From positions 372,001-436,000 of the forward strand of contig VLTN01000019.1 in NCBI GenBank assembly GCA_008330645.1: DNA of 64,000 bases. Reading direction: 5' to 3'. A model generated the notes under the pieces. The model saw only the letters and a program-made list of their open reading frames with translations. It had not been told where the DNA came from and did not search any database. A program made the translations under genes and the position numbers. This DNA is from Cafeteria roenbergensis. Lineage: Eukaryota; Sar; Bigyra; Bicosoecida; Cafeteriaceae. Shown here piece after piece: positions 48,600-59,398 of the stretch; the first letter of the stretch is position 1, and each line of letters begins with the position of its first letter.

Positions 48600-48914
48600 G
48601 CATGGTTTGCGAGGCGCGTGCCAGTTCCGGCTGCCACGTCGGCGCTGTCGGCGCCTGAGGTTGTGCAGTGTAGGCCGCCCCGAGCCCGCACTTTCCCCCT
48701 TTCGCCTTCCTTCCCAAACCGGCCCCTCCCGTGCTGCCGATGCGCTGTCCCGGCCACACGCTGTCACTCGCCATCTCCCGCTCACCACACTGCGGCGAGC
48801 GAAGGCCTGAGCATGCGCAAGAACGGCGAAGGTTGCACCACGGCGCCGGCAGAGCAGCGTCTGCGCTGGCGGAGGAGCAGGCCCTCGCGCGCCGCCGCCC
48901 CACGTGCTGCCAAG
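48600..48914. other. Intergenic region, eL20 to MPP alpha
   Basis: 315 bp between two plus-strand genes, containing the 3' UTR of the first and promoter of the second. Nothing else recognised. Confidence 0.5.
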
Positions 48915-50958
48915 ATGGCCATGCAGATGCGCGCCGTCGCGCGCTCGGCGCAGGGCGTGCGGTCGATCTCGTCGTCGGCGTCGCGAGCTGCCACTCCGAT
49001 CACGGAGCCGTGGCCGGGGTGAGGCCCTCGGGCGTGGTCTTTGCCGACCAAGGCCCTCTGCCCGCCGCTGCTGCTGCCAAGCGCGCATGGAGGGCGCGTG
49101 CGGGCGCCAGGAGGGACGGGGGGCGTTGTGACACCCATGGCTCGTCGCGTGGCCGCCCCAGGCGCGCGAAGGCGCCCGTTTTGCTGGGGCCTGACGCTGC
49201 CGGCGCCGAATTCCCTGGCTAGCCGCTCGCCCACCTCCGCTCGCGCCCTGCTCGACGCGCGACACCAACGCGAGACCGCAGAATTCCCGAGCTCAAGCCG
49301 TTTGACATGCTGGAGCCGCCCACAACTCGCATCACCACTCTGCCGAACGGGCTGCGCGTCGCCTCCGAGGAGAAGTACGGACAGGTGCGCAACTGTTCCC
49401 CTGCAGCTGCACTGCCTCGCCCCTGCCCGCGCCGCGGCCCGCGGGGCCTCTCCTCACCTTGGGCGCGTTGGCGCCCGCGGCTGCCTCGCAGGCTGGATGC
49501 GTGGCGCTCATGCTCGACGCCGGCTGCATGTACGAGCCCGCCGACAAGCGCGGCATCGGCCACATGCTGGACACCCTCGTGTTCAGCGGGTCGGAGCGCT
49601 TCCCCGCGGACCAGATTGTGCCGCTGATTCAGAAGCACGGACTCTCTGCGCTGTCGCTGACCTCGCGTGACGTGATGATGTCCCGCGTGGACGCGTTTCG
49701 AGGCTCCATCCCGACTGCGGTGGCCATGCTCGCCGACAACCTGCTGCAGCCCACGCTGGCTGCCGAGGACCTCGCCCGCGCACGAGCAACGATCGGCTTC
49801 CAGGACGAGGACTTCCGCGCCGACCCGTCGCAGGTGATCTCAGAGGTGTTGCATGAGGCCGCCTACGGAGCGCACACCCCGCTCGGCACTTCGCAGTTCG
49901 CCACCCTGGAGAACGTGCAGGGAATCACGGAGGACGACCTGCGGGACTACTTGCGCCGCATGGTCCGCCCCGAGCGCGCTGTGCTTGCCGGCGCGGGCGT
50001 CGACCACGACGAGCTGGTGGCCATCGCCGAAGCGGAGTTCGGCCACCTCGGCCCCGCCGCACCGGGAGAGGAGCCCTACCCGGCGCCCGACCAGACCTAC
50101 AAGGGCGGGATCGTCTCTCGGTCCGTGCCGCTTGCGGAGGGCCAGCCCGGCCCGTTGATGTCGCACATGTCCGTCGCGTTCCCCACCATCGGCTGGAAGG
50201 ACAAGCGTGAGGCTGCTGCCGAGGGCGTGCCCAGCCCACCGCAGCCGCTGTCGGTTGAGCGGCACGGGCCCTGCGTTGCTGCGCCCGGGGCGTGTGGACG
50301 CTCGGGGCGGCTTGGCAAGCGCGGCGACAGCGATTGACCCGCGTTGCGACCGGTCGTCCCTCCCGCTCCTTTCGATCCGCTCGCGCTCGCAGGTGTCATT
50401 GCCATGTGTGTGATGGACACGCTCCTGGGGGGCGGGTCGTCCTTCAGCGCAGGAGGGCCCGGCAAGGGCATGTACACCAGGCTGTACAGGGAGGTGCTCA
50501 ACAGGCACGGGTGGGTGGACCAGATGAACGCGTTCAGCATCACGGGCGACAACCAAGGGCTCTTCGGCCTCTACGGCGCCACCACCCCGGACTACGCAGG
50601 GTCCCTCTGCCACCTCATCCTGGAACAACAAATGATGCTGCTCGACCGCAAGGCCGATGCCACAGAGCTGGACCGTGCTCGCAACCAGCTGCGCTCGACG
50701 GTGCTGATGAACCTGGAGAGCAGGGCCATCCTCTGCGAGGACATCGGCCGCCAGGTGCTCACGCTGGGCGAGCGAATGGACGTCGACGAGCTGTGCGATC
50801 GCATCTCTGCAGTCTCTTCCCAGGACCTCCAGGACGTGGCCCAGTCCATCTTGTCGCAGAAGCCCTCCATCGCGCTGCTCAACGGCGTGGCCGACGACCG
50901 CCTCTACGATGACATTGCGGACGCGTTTGCGCGCAAGACCGGCGGCATGTCCACCTGA
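48915..50958 (+). CDS. PMPCA: Mitochondrial processing peptidase, alpha subunit
   Basis: Four exons: 48915-49018, 49282-49384, 49492-50206 and 50393-50958 (495 aa). Exon 1 is a presequence (MAMQMRAVARSAQGVRSIS). The M16 fold begins TRITTLPNGLRVASEEKYGQ. The zinc-binding HxxEH of the beta subunit is replaced by GHMLDTLVF, as expected for the non-catalytic alpha subunit. The glycine-rich substrate loop GGGSSFSAGGPGKGMYTRLY identifies MPP alpha. The alpha/beta dimer removes presequences in the mitochondrial matrix. The last segments (DVAQSILSQKPSIALLNGV) match the M16 C-terminal lobe. Donors are GTGAGG, GTGCGC and GTGAGG; all acceptors are CGCAG. Confidence 0.94.
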
Positions 50959-51460
50959 ACAGACGCCGGGCGAAGGCGGCGGCGGTGGGGATGGCGGCTG
51001 CTTGGCGGGGCGCGGCCGGCTCGGGCGGTTGGCCGGCGATGGTGCCTGCTGTGTCCGCCGCTCGCAGCACGGCAGGGCGCGTGGGAGAGGGTGTCTGTAT
51101 CTGTGCGCTCGCGGCAACTTCGCGGGGCCACCCGCGCGGCGGTGCTTTGGCTGGGCGGGGGGCAGCAGAGCCGGCCAAGAGCATTCGCGCACGGGAAAAC
51201 GTGCCCCATTGCAAGGCGCTGATATCAACGCAAGACGCAATGCCAAACACGATAAATTGCGCTTTGAACACAGGAAGCAGCGGGACGAAGAGCAGGTCAG
51301 TCAGTCGGCCGGGCGGAGTCCGCGGAGCGACCGCGGCCACAGCCCAAACCACAGCCGAGACGAGCAGCTCCTGCCTGCCCGACGAAACACAATGCTACGA
51401 CATGAAACCGAGAGGGTGCGGGCCGGGGCGGCGTTTTGTTGCAAAGCTGCGTGCCGCCGC
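50959..51460. other. Convergent 3' region, MPP alpha / Myb gene
   Basis: About 500 bp, with a locally AT-richer patch at about 51,195-51,300 (GATATCAACGC, GATAAATTGCG). No gene recognised. Confidence 0.5.
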
Positions 51461-53687
51461 TCAGCCGGAGTGATGCCCTTGGTCCCTCGCTTCGCCGTCA
51501 GCCGCGGCGGGCGGGTGATGGTGCTCCACGTGGGGCGCGTGGACTGGAACGTGCATGCCCGGGTAGGCGCCCATGGGCGCCTCGTCGTGCTCATCCACCA
51601 TGCCGTGCTCGACGGCGAGCGCGCGGGGGTCCCGCTCCAGCACGGTCACGAGCTGGCCGTCCGGACCGTAGACCCTGAACATACCGCCTTCGGGGAGCAT
51701 CGCGGGCATGCCTTCCCGGGGCCCCGCTAGGTGGCTGTCGTGCATTCCCACAGCCGAAACGCCGCCTGCGCCGTCGGGGAAGCCCGAGCCTGCTGCCGCA
51801 GCGTCGACCGCTCGCCCACCCTCTTGGCTCTGGGCCTGCGCGGCCGCGGCGCACCCCCAAGGGTTGGGTGGCTGTGCCATGGTCGTCGCCGCGGCTCGCC
51901 GCCCAGAGCCGGCGATGCCTGCGCCCTCCCCGGCAGGCTGCACCATCGTCGCCGCGGGCTGGCCCGGCGCATGTGTCGTCAAGTTGCTGAGCCACTGGGC
52001 GGTGCGCAGCGTGCGCGGGGTGTTCTTTCCCCCGGCCAGGTTGGCGCTGGTCTTGCCTTGCACAAGCATCAGGGCCGCGTTGGCAGTGGTCGGCGTGGGT
52101 GGCACGTTGCCTTGTCCCGCCATCGAATGGCCCCTGCCCACTCCGGCCGGATGACCCATCATAGGGATGCGCATTGCTCCGGAGTGGCTCGGCGGGTCGA
52201 ACGCCCTCCTGCGAACGGCGCCAGGCGGAATCGGGCCGCCGGGCAGCGGGCCGTACGCGCCCATCACGTGCGAGTGAGGATGGGCCCCATCGTCAACGTC
52301 GTCCTCCTCCTCCTCCATTCCAGGAACGGCAGAGCGTTCGCGGGACTGGCGGCCATGGCGGCGGCGAGAGGGTTGCTCCGTCTCCTCCTCCTCCTCCTCC
52401 GCAAAGCCCTCCGCAGTTGCTGCTGCAGCAATGGCCCGCCGGGACCGAGCAGGAGGGCGCGACGAGCTGCGCACTGGGGCTTCTGGCCTCCCGTCAGCCC
52501 GCCTCCTCTTGGTCGCGCGGCGCGGCGCAGAGGCGGCCGCCCTTGCGCCGTCCGACCTCGCAGCTCCGGTCTCTCGGCCGCGCGCAGCACCCTCCGAGGC
52601 CGTGTTCCTGGGGAGCGTGGGGAGCACGCGCTCGGACTGCTTGGCCGCAGCCAGGGCGTCTGGGTAGCGTTCGAAAATGGCGTCGACCTCCGACTCAGCC
52701 ACCCGCGTCCCCATCTCGACGCCAAGCTGGACTCCGGAAGAAAAGGCTTGTTCCGCCGCCTCGGTGCCGTGCTCCTTTGCGAGTTTCTGAAAGTACTTTT
52801 GGGCGTGCGTTCGAATCTGAACCACTGTCCGAGTCGGGACCTGCGCAAGCTCACAATCGGGTGGATCAGCGCATGCGACCCTGTGGCGATCGCGAACCGG
52901 GCGCGCGATTGCATTGCCCAGAAAACGCCGCAAGCTGGCCAACCATTGGTCAAGCGCGCGCGGGGGGAGGAGTGGGGGAGAGGGCGGCCCCGGGAGGTGC
53001 GCTCGGGGACCGCCAAGCAGCGGCCGCCACTGGTCGGAACAACCGAGGTCCAGAGCCCGGCCCTCGGCCAGCCCCCGTCACGAGCCGCGCAGCAGACGGC
53101 ATGCGCCCCAACGGGCGAAAGGGAGGAACCGGCGAAGCCTACCCCCGGCGTCCAGAGCCCCCGCAGTGAGGAGACCCTCGGCGGCAAGAGTCCGGGCACG
53201 CGCGACGGAGCGCTACTTGATCGCAGAGTCGTAATCGAAGCATGGCAAGGCGACGGGCCTGCCCGCTTGCGGCCGCAGCGCCCGAGGCACTCCTCCTCGA
53301 GCACGCGCTGCGCCTGCTCGCAGCAGGGCGGGCAGCGGCGGGCGGTGCGGGCCCGCTCCCAACAGGCGGAGGTTGGGGAGGGATCCGGAAGGCAGGCCGC
53401 AAGATGCTTGGGGCAGTTCAGCCGCGGCAACGCATCACTCGCCTGCCAGACGGCACTCACGACGCCGGAAACCTTGCGCCACTCGCGCCCGTGCCTCTTG
53501 AGGCCCTCGATGAACGCCATGTGCTCCAAGGTGGTCCATCGCCCTGCGGCGATGCGCGAGGCTGGGGAGGCCGACAGGTGTGTCGAAGCACCAGCAACCG
53601 CGGCCACGCGCGCAGGGAGTCGGGCCCGGCAGCGAGGGGCTCACCCGTGTTCACGCGGCCGGACAGCGTCTTGTCGGAGTCCTCCAT
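51461..53687 (-). CDS. Single-repeat Myb transcription factor, (S/T)HAQKYF class
   Basis: Three exons: 53687-53645, 53561-53461 and 52840-51461 (507 aa), in phase with donors GTGAGC and GTGAGT. The one Myb repeat is split by the second intron: AGRWTTLEHMAFIEGLKRHG and REWRKVSG, then VPTRTVVQIRTHAQKYFQKL. It has two Trp in the helix positions, and the third is replaced by Ile within QIRTHAQKYF, as in CCA1/RVE-like and related protist factors. THAQKYF replaces SHAQKYF. A basic cluster RRATKRRRADGR is a likely nuclear signal. The rest is disordered with acidic (EEEEEETEQ, EEEEDDVDD) and Pro/Gly/His-rich segments, plausible activation regions. Targets are unknown. It is divergent from CFAP52 with 156 bp between starts. 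Confidence 0.85.
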
Positions 53688-53843
53688 TGCAGGAAGGGCA
53701 GCCGCCTCCGCCTCTGGGAGAGGGCGGGGGGTGACTTGGTGCGAAGAAATCCGCAGCCAGTTCCCCCGTCTGCCGGCAGAGCCGCCGCGCGAGTCTGCCA
53801 CAGAGCGCAGTGTCGAGCTGCGCGCCACAGCGGCGCTCGGCTG
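53688..53843. promoter_or_regulatory. Divergent promoter region, Myb gene / CFAP52
   Basis: 156 bp between opposing ATGs, compatible with a bidirectional promoter. No recognised element. Confidence 0.45.
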
Positions 53844-56609
53844 ATGGCAGCCGGGGGCGGCGTGGCTGTCGAGCTTCACCACGCAATTGGCTTCGCAGGG
53901 GGGGTTCGCGACGCGGTGCGATGGACGCCGGACGGCGAGCAGCTCGTGTGGCCCGCCGGTGCCGTTGCCGGTGAGCCGCTGCACGGCCGCCCGGGAGCCC
54001 AATGCGGCCCGCGCCGCCGGCGGCACTGCCACGGAACGCGCCCGTCGAGCACGACGTGGTGCCCCGGGCAGCGCTCCGGCCGCTCTCGCGTTGCTGCTGC
54101 GCTTCAGGCAACTGCCCCCTGCTCCTCCTGTTGGCGCCGCCGCCGCCCCCTCCCTCCCAGTGTTTGCCCGGCCTGATGCCATGAACGACCAGCGATTCTT
54201 GCGTGGACACTCTGACATCGTCACGGCGGTTGCGCTTTCGGCGACGGTGAGGCGGCAGAATCACGCTCTTGAAGCAGCTCGTGCCGGCAGTTGCATGACA
54301 TCACCGTGGATGCCCCGGCTTTGCGCCTGCTTGTTGGCATGCCGCAGGGCCGGCTGCTGGCAACTGGCCAAGCTGGCGCCGACAGTGACGTGGTGGTCTG
54401 GGAAGCGGAGACCGGGAAGGTCGTCTACAGGTTTGAGGAGCACGACCACGGCGTGGCCGACGTTGCCATCTCGGACGACGAAGTGAGAGACGCAAGCAAA
54501 CCTCCTTTGGGGCCGATGGCGTGGTTCTCGATCATCCGCTCTTGGTTGCGTGGCGCTGTGTGCCCGCGGGGCGCGCCTCAGTAGGCGGCGGCCTCCTGCT
54601 CCCAAGCAGGGTTCCCCCCTCCCCCCTCCCCCTTACCGACCAGTCCCTCTCGCGATCCGTGCTCCCGCCGACGCCAACGCGACCGCAGAGGGTGCTGGCA
54701 TCCGCTGGCACGCCGTCGGACGGCTCGCTTGTGTTCTGGGACCTGGCAACCGGCTGCATCATCGCCCGCTCCCCGCTCAAGCCGTCGGTCACGGCCTGTC
54801 TGGCGTTTGGCGGAATGGCAAAGGGTGCGCGACCAGTTGCGCCTGTATGCGCACAGCGCGCGCCGGACCGAGCCGCAGCGGCGTCCCCGTGATGCCCGGT
54901 CGGCAGGTCGCAGCCCGCAGCCGGCCGACCCTCGCAGCTGGCGCGCCCGCCTCTCGCCGCACTCCACCGCAAGCTCCCCGTCCGATCTCTCGTCGCTTCC
55001 CGCAGACTTGAAGCGCCGCCCCACCGGTCTCTACCAGCTGGCTTCGGCAGGGGGCAATGGTCTGAGCCTGTGGGCGCTGGACCCTGTCTCTGGCGCGGCG
55101 CACGTGACGCCGGTGCGCGTGTCCGGGTCGGCAGCCACGCGCGACTTTGTGAGTCTGGACTTTTCGCCCTCGCAAGAGATCCTCGCGGCAGGAACGACGG
55201 CTGGCGAGCTCGCCCTCGTGGACCTTGCCAAGCGCGCCGTCGTGAAGATGGTCACGGTGGCAGGGGGCGGGGTCGGCGCCGTGAGGTGGGTGGGCGACGG
55301 CGTGGTGGCCTGCGGCACGCGCGAGGGCCAGGTGGTCCTGATCGACATCCAGGCGCCAGGAGAGCCAGTGGCGGTTATGCGTCAGCGAGTGAGTGCCGGG
55401 GGCGTGACCTCGCTGGCCTGGAGCGCCAGGAGGGGCAGCCTCGCCGTGGGCTGCGACGACGGACGGCTGGCAGAGCTGAGCGTGCCGGCGACGCTCGTCC
55501 GGGGAGAGAGCGGCGGGGGCCGGTCTGGAGCCGGGTCGTTTGCGAGCGCTGCAGGCCCGGGCAGCGGTGCCGCGGAAGGGGCCACGGTGCTGCTGGACAG
55601 CCACTGCCCAGCGGGAAAGCGGCTTGCGGACGGCGTGGCGGGCCGTGGATCCGCGGGCGCGGCGATGGCAGGGGCGCACGGCGAGGCCGAGGCGCTGCTG
55701 AACGCCCGCACGGGAGCCGTCGCTTGCGTGAGCTTCGCTCCTGGCGTGGTGGACGCCTTCGTGAGTGGAGGGGAGGACGGCACAGTGCGCCTGTGGAGCG
55801 CCGAGGACTACGGCGTGGTGGCGGCGGCCAAGGAGCGGGAGGCTGGCTTGCCGCAGTGCTGCGCGCAGAGCCTGGACTTGCTTGCTGTGGGCTGGGAGGA
55901 CGGCACGCTGCGGGGCTACAGCGGCGAGACGATGGAGCACCTGTTCACCGTGCCGCGAGCCCACAAGGCGGATGCGGGGGGCACGTCGGCCGTGTGCGTG
56001 TCGAACAACGAGCGGTTTGCGCTGAGCGGCGGGGGGGACGGCGCGGTGCGGGTGTGGGAGCTGCGCTCTCGCGAGCTCATCTGCGACTTGCGGGGTCACT
56101 CCGCGCGCGTGGCAGGGGCGTGCGTGTTTCGCGATGATGTTCACGCCATCAGCGCGTCGGCAGACCGCTCCATCATCTGCTGGGACCTGCGCAAGGAGCG
56201 ACGCGTCAGCAGCCACATGCAGCGGCTCGGCGCCATCTCCGCAGTTGCCCTCTCCCACGACCAGAGCGTCGTCATCACCGCAGGCCAGTCCAAGAACGTG
56301 ACGCTGTGGGACCTCCGGGAGCCCCAGCCGGTGCACGTCATCGCTGGCGCGCACGGGGGAGCCGAGGTCACCGCGCTGGCGCCCCTCCACAACTCGGACC
56401 TGCTGGCCTCCGGCGGCAGCGACGGCGTGGTCCGGCTCTGGGACGTGCGGACCTGTCGCAGCCTGGCAGACTGCTCTGCGCACTCGTCAAAGGTGACGGG
56501 GCTGGCGGTGGCAGCTGACGACAAGCAGCTCGTGTCCGTCGGGAAAGACGGCTGCGTGCTGGTGTGGGACGTGTTTGGCGCTGAGGGCGCTGCGCCGGAA
56601 GACGCGTGA
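53844..56609 (+). CDS. CFAP52: Cilia- and flagella-associated protein 52 (WDR16)
   Basis: Five exons: 53844-53970, 54161-54246, 54348-54482, 54689-54824 and 55006-56609 (695 aa), all in phase. Family landmarks: the opening ELHHAIGFAGGVRDAVRWTP matches ELDAVIGFNGH of the animal protein; then RFLRGHSDIVTAVALS, DVVVWEAETGKVVYRF and DGSLVFWDLATG; a tract of WD repeats ends with RLWDVRTCRSLADCSAHSSK. CFAP52 is a microtubule inner protein of doublet microtubules, needed for axoneme stability and motility. An insert of about 60 residues (about 55,497-55,690, Gly/Ser/Ala-rich) makes it longer than the usual roughly 620 aa. Donors are GTGAGC, GTGAGG, GTGAGA and GTGCGC. Confidence 0.93.
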
Positions 56610-57052
56610 GGGAGGGCTGGACACGCGAGGCCGCGCGCCGGCGGGCAATCGAGTCGCTTCGCTACCGGGCTCGTCGTCGCCAGTCGCGCAGCTGACAGTC
56701 GGGTGGGTGTATGTTTTGCGTGGTTGCGTGAACCTGGAGCCCGGGCAAGCCTTTGTCGAGACTGTGTCCGCTTCGCCGAGCAGCCTCACGCAACGCTTGG
56801 GCAGCCAGCGGCCGACGAATGCCGCACTGCGTCGCGAGAGCCCGCAAAACGGTCTCCTCAAGGCCGTCAAGCAGCGCAGCCTTGAGATGGGCTGAACGAC
56901 GCTCCCGCCCTGCTCGATAAGCTGCCGTGCGAGCAAGAATCACACGCGCGGCACAGATGCAGTGACCCTGCATCTCTGCTGGGTACGGGCTGTGGGGGCA
57001 GGACCTCCCTCTTCTCCCTCTCGTCCCGCGGGACGAGAGGGAGGGAGGGGGC
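56610..57052. other. Convergent 3' region, CFAP52 / methyltransferase
   Basis: About 440 bp. It holds the perfect palindrome at 57014-57043 described separately. No gene recognised. Confidence 0.5.
57014..57043. repeat. 30-bp perfect palindrome (stem-loop potential)
   Basis: The two 15-base arms, CTCCCTCTCGTCCCG and its exact reverse complement, abut with no loop. It lies 9 bp past the stop of the minus-strand methyltransferase, so in its 3' UTR, and between two convergent genes. Confidence 0.9.
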
Positions 57053-58119
57053 TCAAGAGGTCTTCTGGCACACGTAGATGTAGTGCACGGAGCTGGGATC
57101 GCCGGACTTTCCGGCGCCTGCTGAGGCGGCTGCGGACACGGTGGGCTTGGCCACGGTGTGCACCTTGACCGTCCACCCGTAGGCCTCGTTGTCGAGGTAG
57201 GTCATTCTGTTGTCGGGGATGCCGTAGCTCACGCAGAAGTAGACCCCCACGCTCTTGAGCGTGCGGGACACGCCGGCCAGGAACTTGGCCGCGTTGGCCG
57301 AGGACCCCTCGCCGCAAAGGACGGAGTCCAACATGGCCTTGTCAATCACGGCATCGTAGGTTCCGTCGGGAATATCCTTCATGTCCAGCACGTCCATCAC
57401 CCTCCAGTTCACGCCGCGAAGGTCCTTGTGCGCCTCCTCCATCGCGCGCACACAGGTTTCTGACACGTCCACGTTATCAATGGTGTGGTAGCCTGCGTGG
57501 CACAAGGTGCGCTCTCGTGAGGGTGGCTCGTGGGTCGCTTGCGCCGGCGAGGCGGTTCGCTGCAGCGCGCCTGTGGGGCAGGCGCCGCCGAATCGCAGGC
57601 TCTCACCGTCCTCGAACATTTCCTCCGTGAGCCTGGAGTTCCCGGCGCCGACGTTGAGGATCTTGTCCGACTTTTTCAGGTACTGCCCCACGAGCTCCTT
57701 GATCCCCGAGTAGCGCTGGAACCAGTCAAAGGGTTCGGGGTCCCTGCGGGCGCAATGACGGCGCCTCAACGGCAGGGCGAGAGCCGATCGCGAGAGGGCG
57801 CCCGGCGCGGGCGAGGCGCCGCGAGCCGGGCGGCGGCAGTTGCAAGAGAGCGTTGGCCACCTGTCCAGGGCTCTGCGGCGCGAACAGCGACTCACCGGGT
57901 GTACCGCTCCTCCCAGTACCTGCGGGCCAGAGAGGGCAGCGGGCGGACGCGGGCGGGCTCCCGGGTCGCACGGGCGCGGCCGCGCAGCGCCGGGGCGTCG
58001 TTCTGGCTGCGCGCACGCCTCGCGACCGCTCGAGCTGGGGAGCTTGCCCCACCCGACTCCGGCGCTCGGACGGCGGCGCGCGGAGCCACCGCTCACTCGG
58101 GGTTTCCGTACTGGGCCAT
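57053..58119 (-). CDS. EEF1AKMT4: EEF1AKMT4/METTL13-like class I methyltransferase
   Basis: Four exons: 58119-58097, 57919-57896, 57743-57607 and 57492-57053 (207 aa). The spliced start MAQYGNPEYWEERYTRDPEP continues to FDWFQRYSGIKELV, the typical opening of this family. SAM-binding motif I is ILNVGAGNSRLTEEMF. It is followed by HTIDNVDVSETCVRAME, the motif II region WRVMDVLDMKDIPDG, YDAVIDKAMLDSVLCGEGSS, and a beta-rich end with VHTVAKPT and HYIYVCQK. Family members methylate lysines of translation elongation factor 1A. The two tiny exons (23 and 24 nt) are supported by family similarity and phase. Substrate assignment is inference. Confidence 0.88.
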
Positions 58120-58321
58120 CTGCAGAGTCCTCCTTCCGACGCGGCGCGGCGGAGTGTCGGGGGCGGGGCGGGCGCAGCCAGGGTTGCATGTCCCAGCCGT
58201 TCGGGCAAAACTGCCGTCGCAAACAAGCATATCGGCAGAGCCGGCGATCGGCAGGATGTTGACCAGTCGCTCGGTCCCGTGACGGCCGGGCACCCGCCCA
58301 TTCGTTGACCGGGACGCAGCC
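58120..58321. promoter_or_regulatory. Divergent promoter region, methyltransferase / eL34
   Basis: About 200 bp between start codons of two translation-related genes. No recognised element. Confidence 0.45.
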
Positions 58322-59111
58322 ATGGTGAGGGCGGCCCCTTGCCCGGTTGAGACGGCCACTGTCCCGTCGTTCCAAAAAGGCCCGGGCGGCTCTTGGAGGA
58401 CGTGCGCTTGGAGGTCTCAGGGGCGCGCAAACGCGGGCGTGCTTGTCAATGGCTCTGTCTGCGCCTTGCCCGCCCCCCCGCGCCGCAGGTCAAGGATTGC
58501 CGCATCACCTACCGGCGCTCGACGCCCTACAACACGAAGAGCAACCGCATCCGCCCGGTCAAGACTCCCGGTGAGCGTCTGGAGGCCAGGGGCGCGCCAA
58601 ACTGCTCGCAGAGCGGCTTGTTGCTACCTTTTCGTTCTCGAGCCCCGCCCGTCCTCCCCTCTGGTACCGCGCAGGAGGGCGCTTCGTTGCCCGCACGATC
58701 GTGAAGTCGTCCAAGGGTGTGTCTTGCCCCGCCACCGGCAACAAGATCCACGGCGTGTCCCGCACTCGCCCCGCGGACTTCCGCCGCCTGCCCAAGTGCA
58801 AGCGCACCGTGTCCCGCGCCTACGGCGGCCACCTCAGCCACCAGGCTGTGAAGGACAAGTGAGATCCGTGCCTCCCTCCGGTGGACTCCCGGCTCCCGTC
58901 CGGGCCCGACGCTCCCTGCCGCGGCGTCTCGAGGAACGCAGCTTCGCCCCAAGCCTCGCCCAAGCACCCTTTGCCCTTTGTTGACCGGTTTTCGGCTCCC
59001 CGCAGGATCATGCGCGCCTTCATCGTGGAGGAGCAGAAGGTCCTCAAGCAGGTGCTCGTGGAGAAGACCCGCACCAAGAAGGCGGCGGCCAAGGGCGGCA
59101 AGCGCCGGTGA
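58322..59111 (+). CDS. RPL34: 60S ribosomal protein eL34, zinc ribbon mostly lost
   Basis: Four exons: 58322-58324 (ATG only), 58489-58570, 58675-58858 and 59006-59111 (124 aa). M-VKDCRITYRRSTPYNTKSNR, then RPVKTPGGRF, VSRAYGGHLSHQAVKD and MRAFIVEEQKVLKQV match eL34 along its length. Yeast and human proteins carry two Cys pairs (CGVC/CGDC and CAKC/CANC) that bind zinc. Here the first pair reads GVSC and the second is replaced by HLSHQA, leaving one of the four cysteines. Placing the first intron right after the ATG follows a donor GTGAGG and restores the family N-terminus. Confidence 0.95.
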
Positions 59112-59398
59112 ACCTGACGATTGTGGGGAGGGCGTGCGTCTCGGGGGCTTCGTGGCCTCGGGCAGCTGCCCTTCTCTCTCTCTCTCAAAGCGGAGGTGAA
59201 CGGATGGGGGGCAGTGGAGCCTCACTCTGGGCATGTGCTGCGGGGTTCTCGCGACAGTCTTGTGTGCGTCGCTTGACCGGCCGATGTCCTCGCAATGCAC
59301 GCTCGGGCGGGTATCCCTTGGTGTGCCACCACAGCAAGCACTCAATCGCGGGCCGGGACAGGCGTTGCACGCAGAACGGATGAGCACCCAGCTCATGC

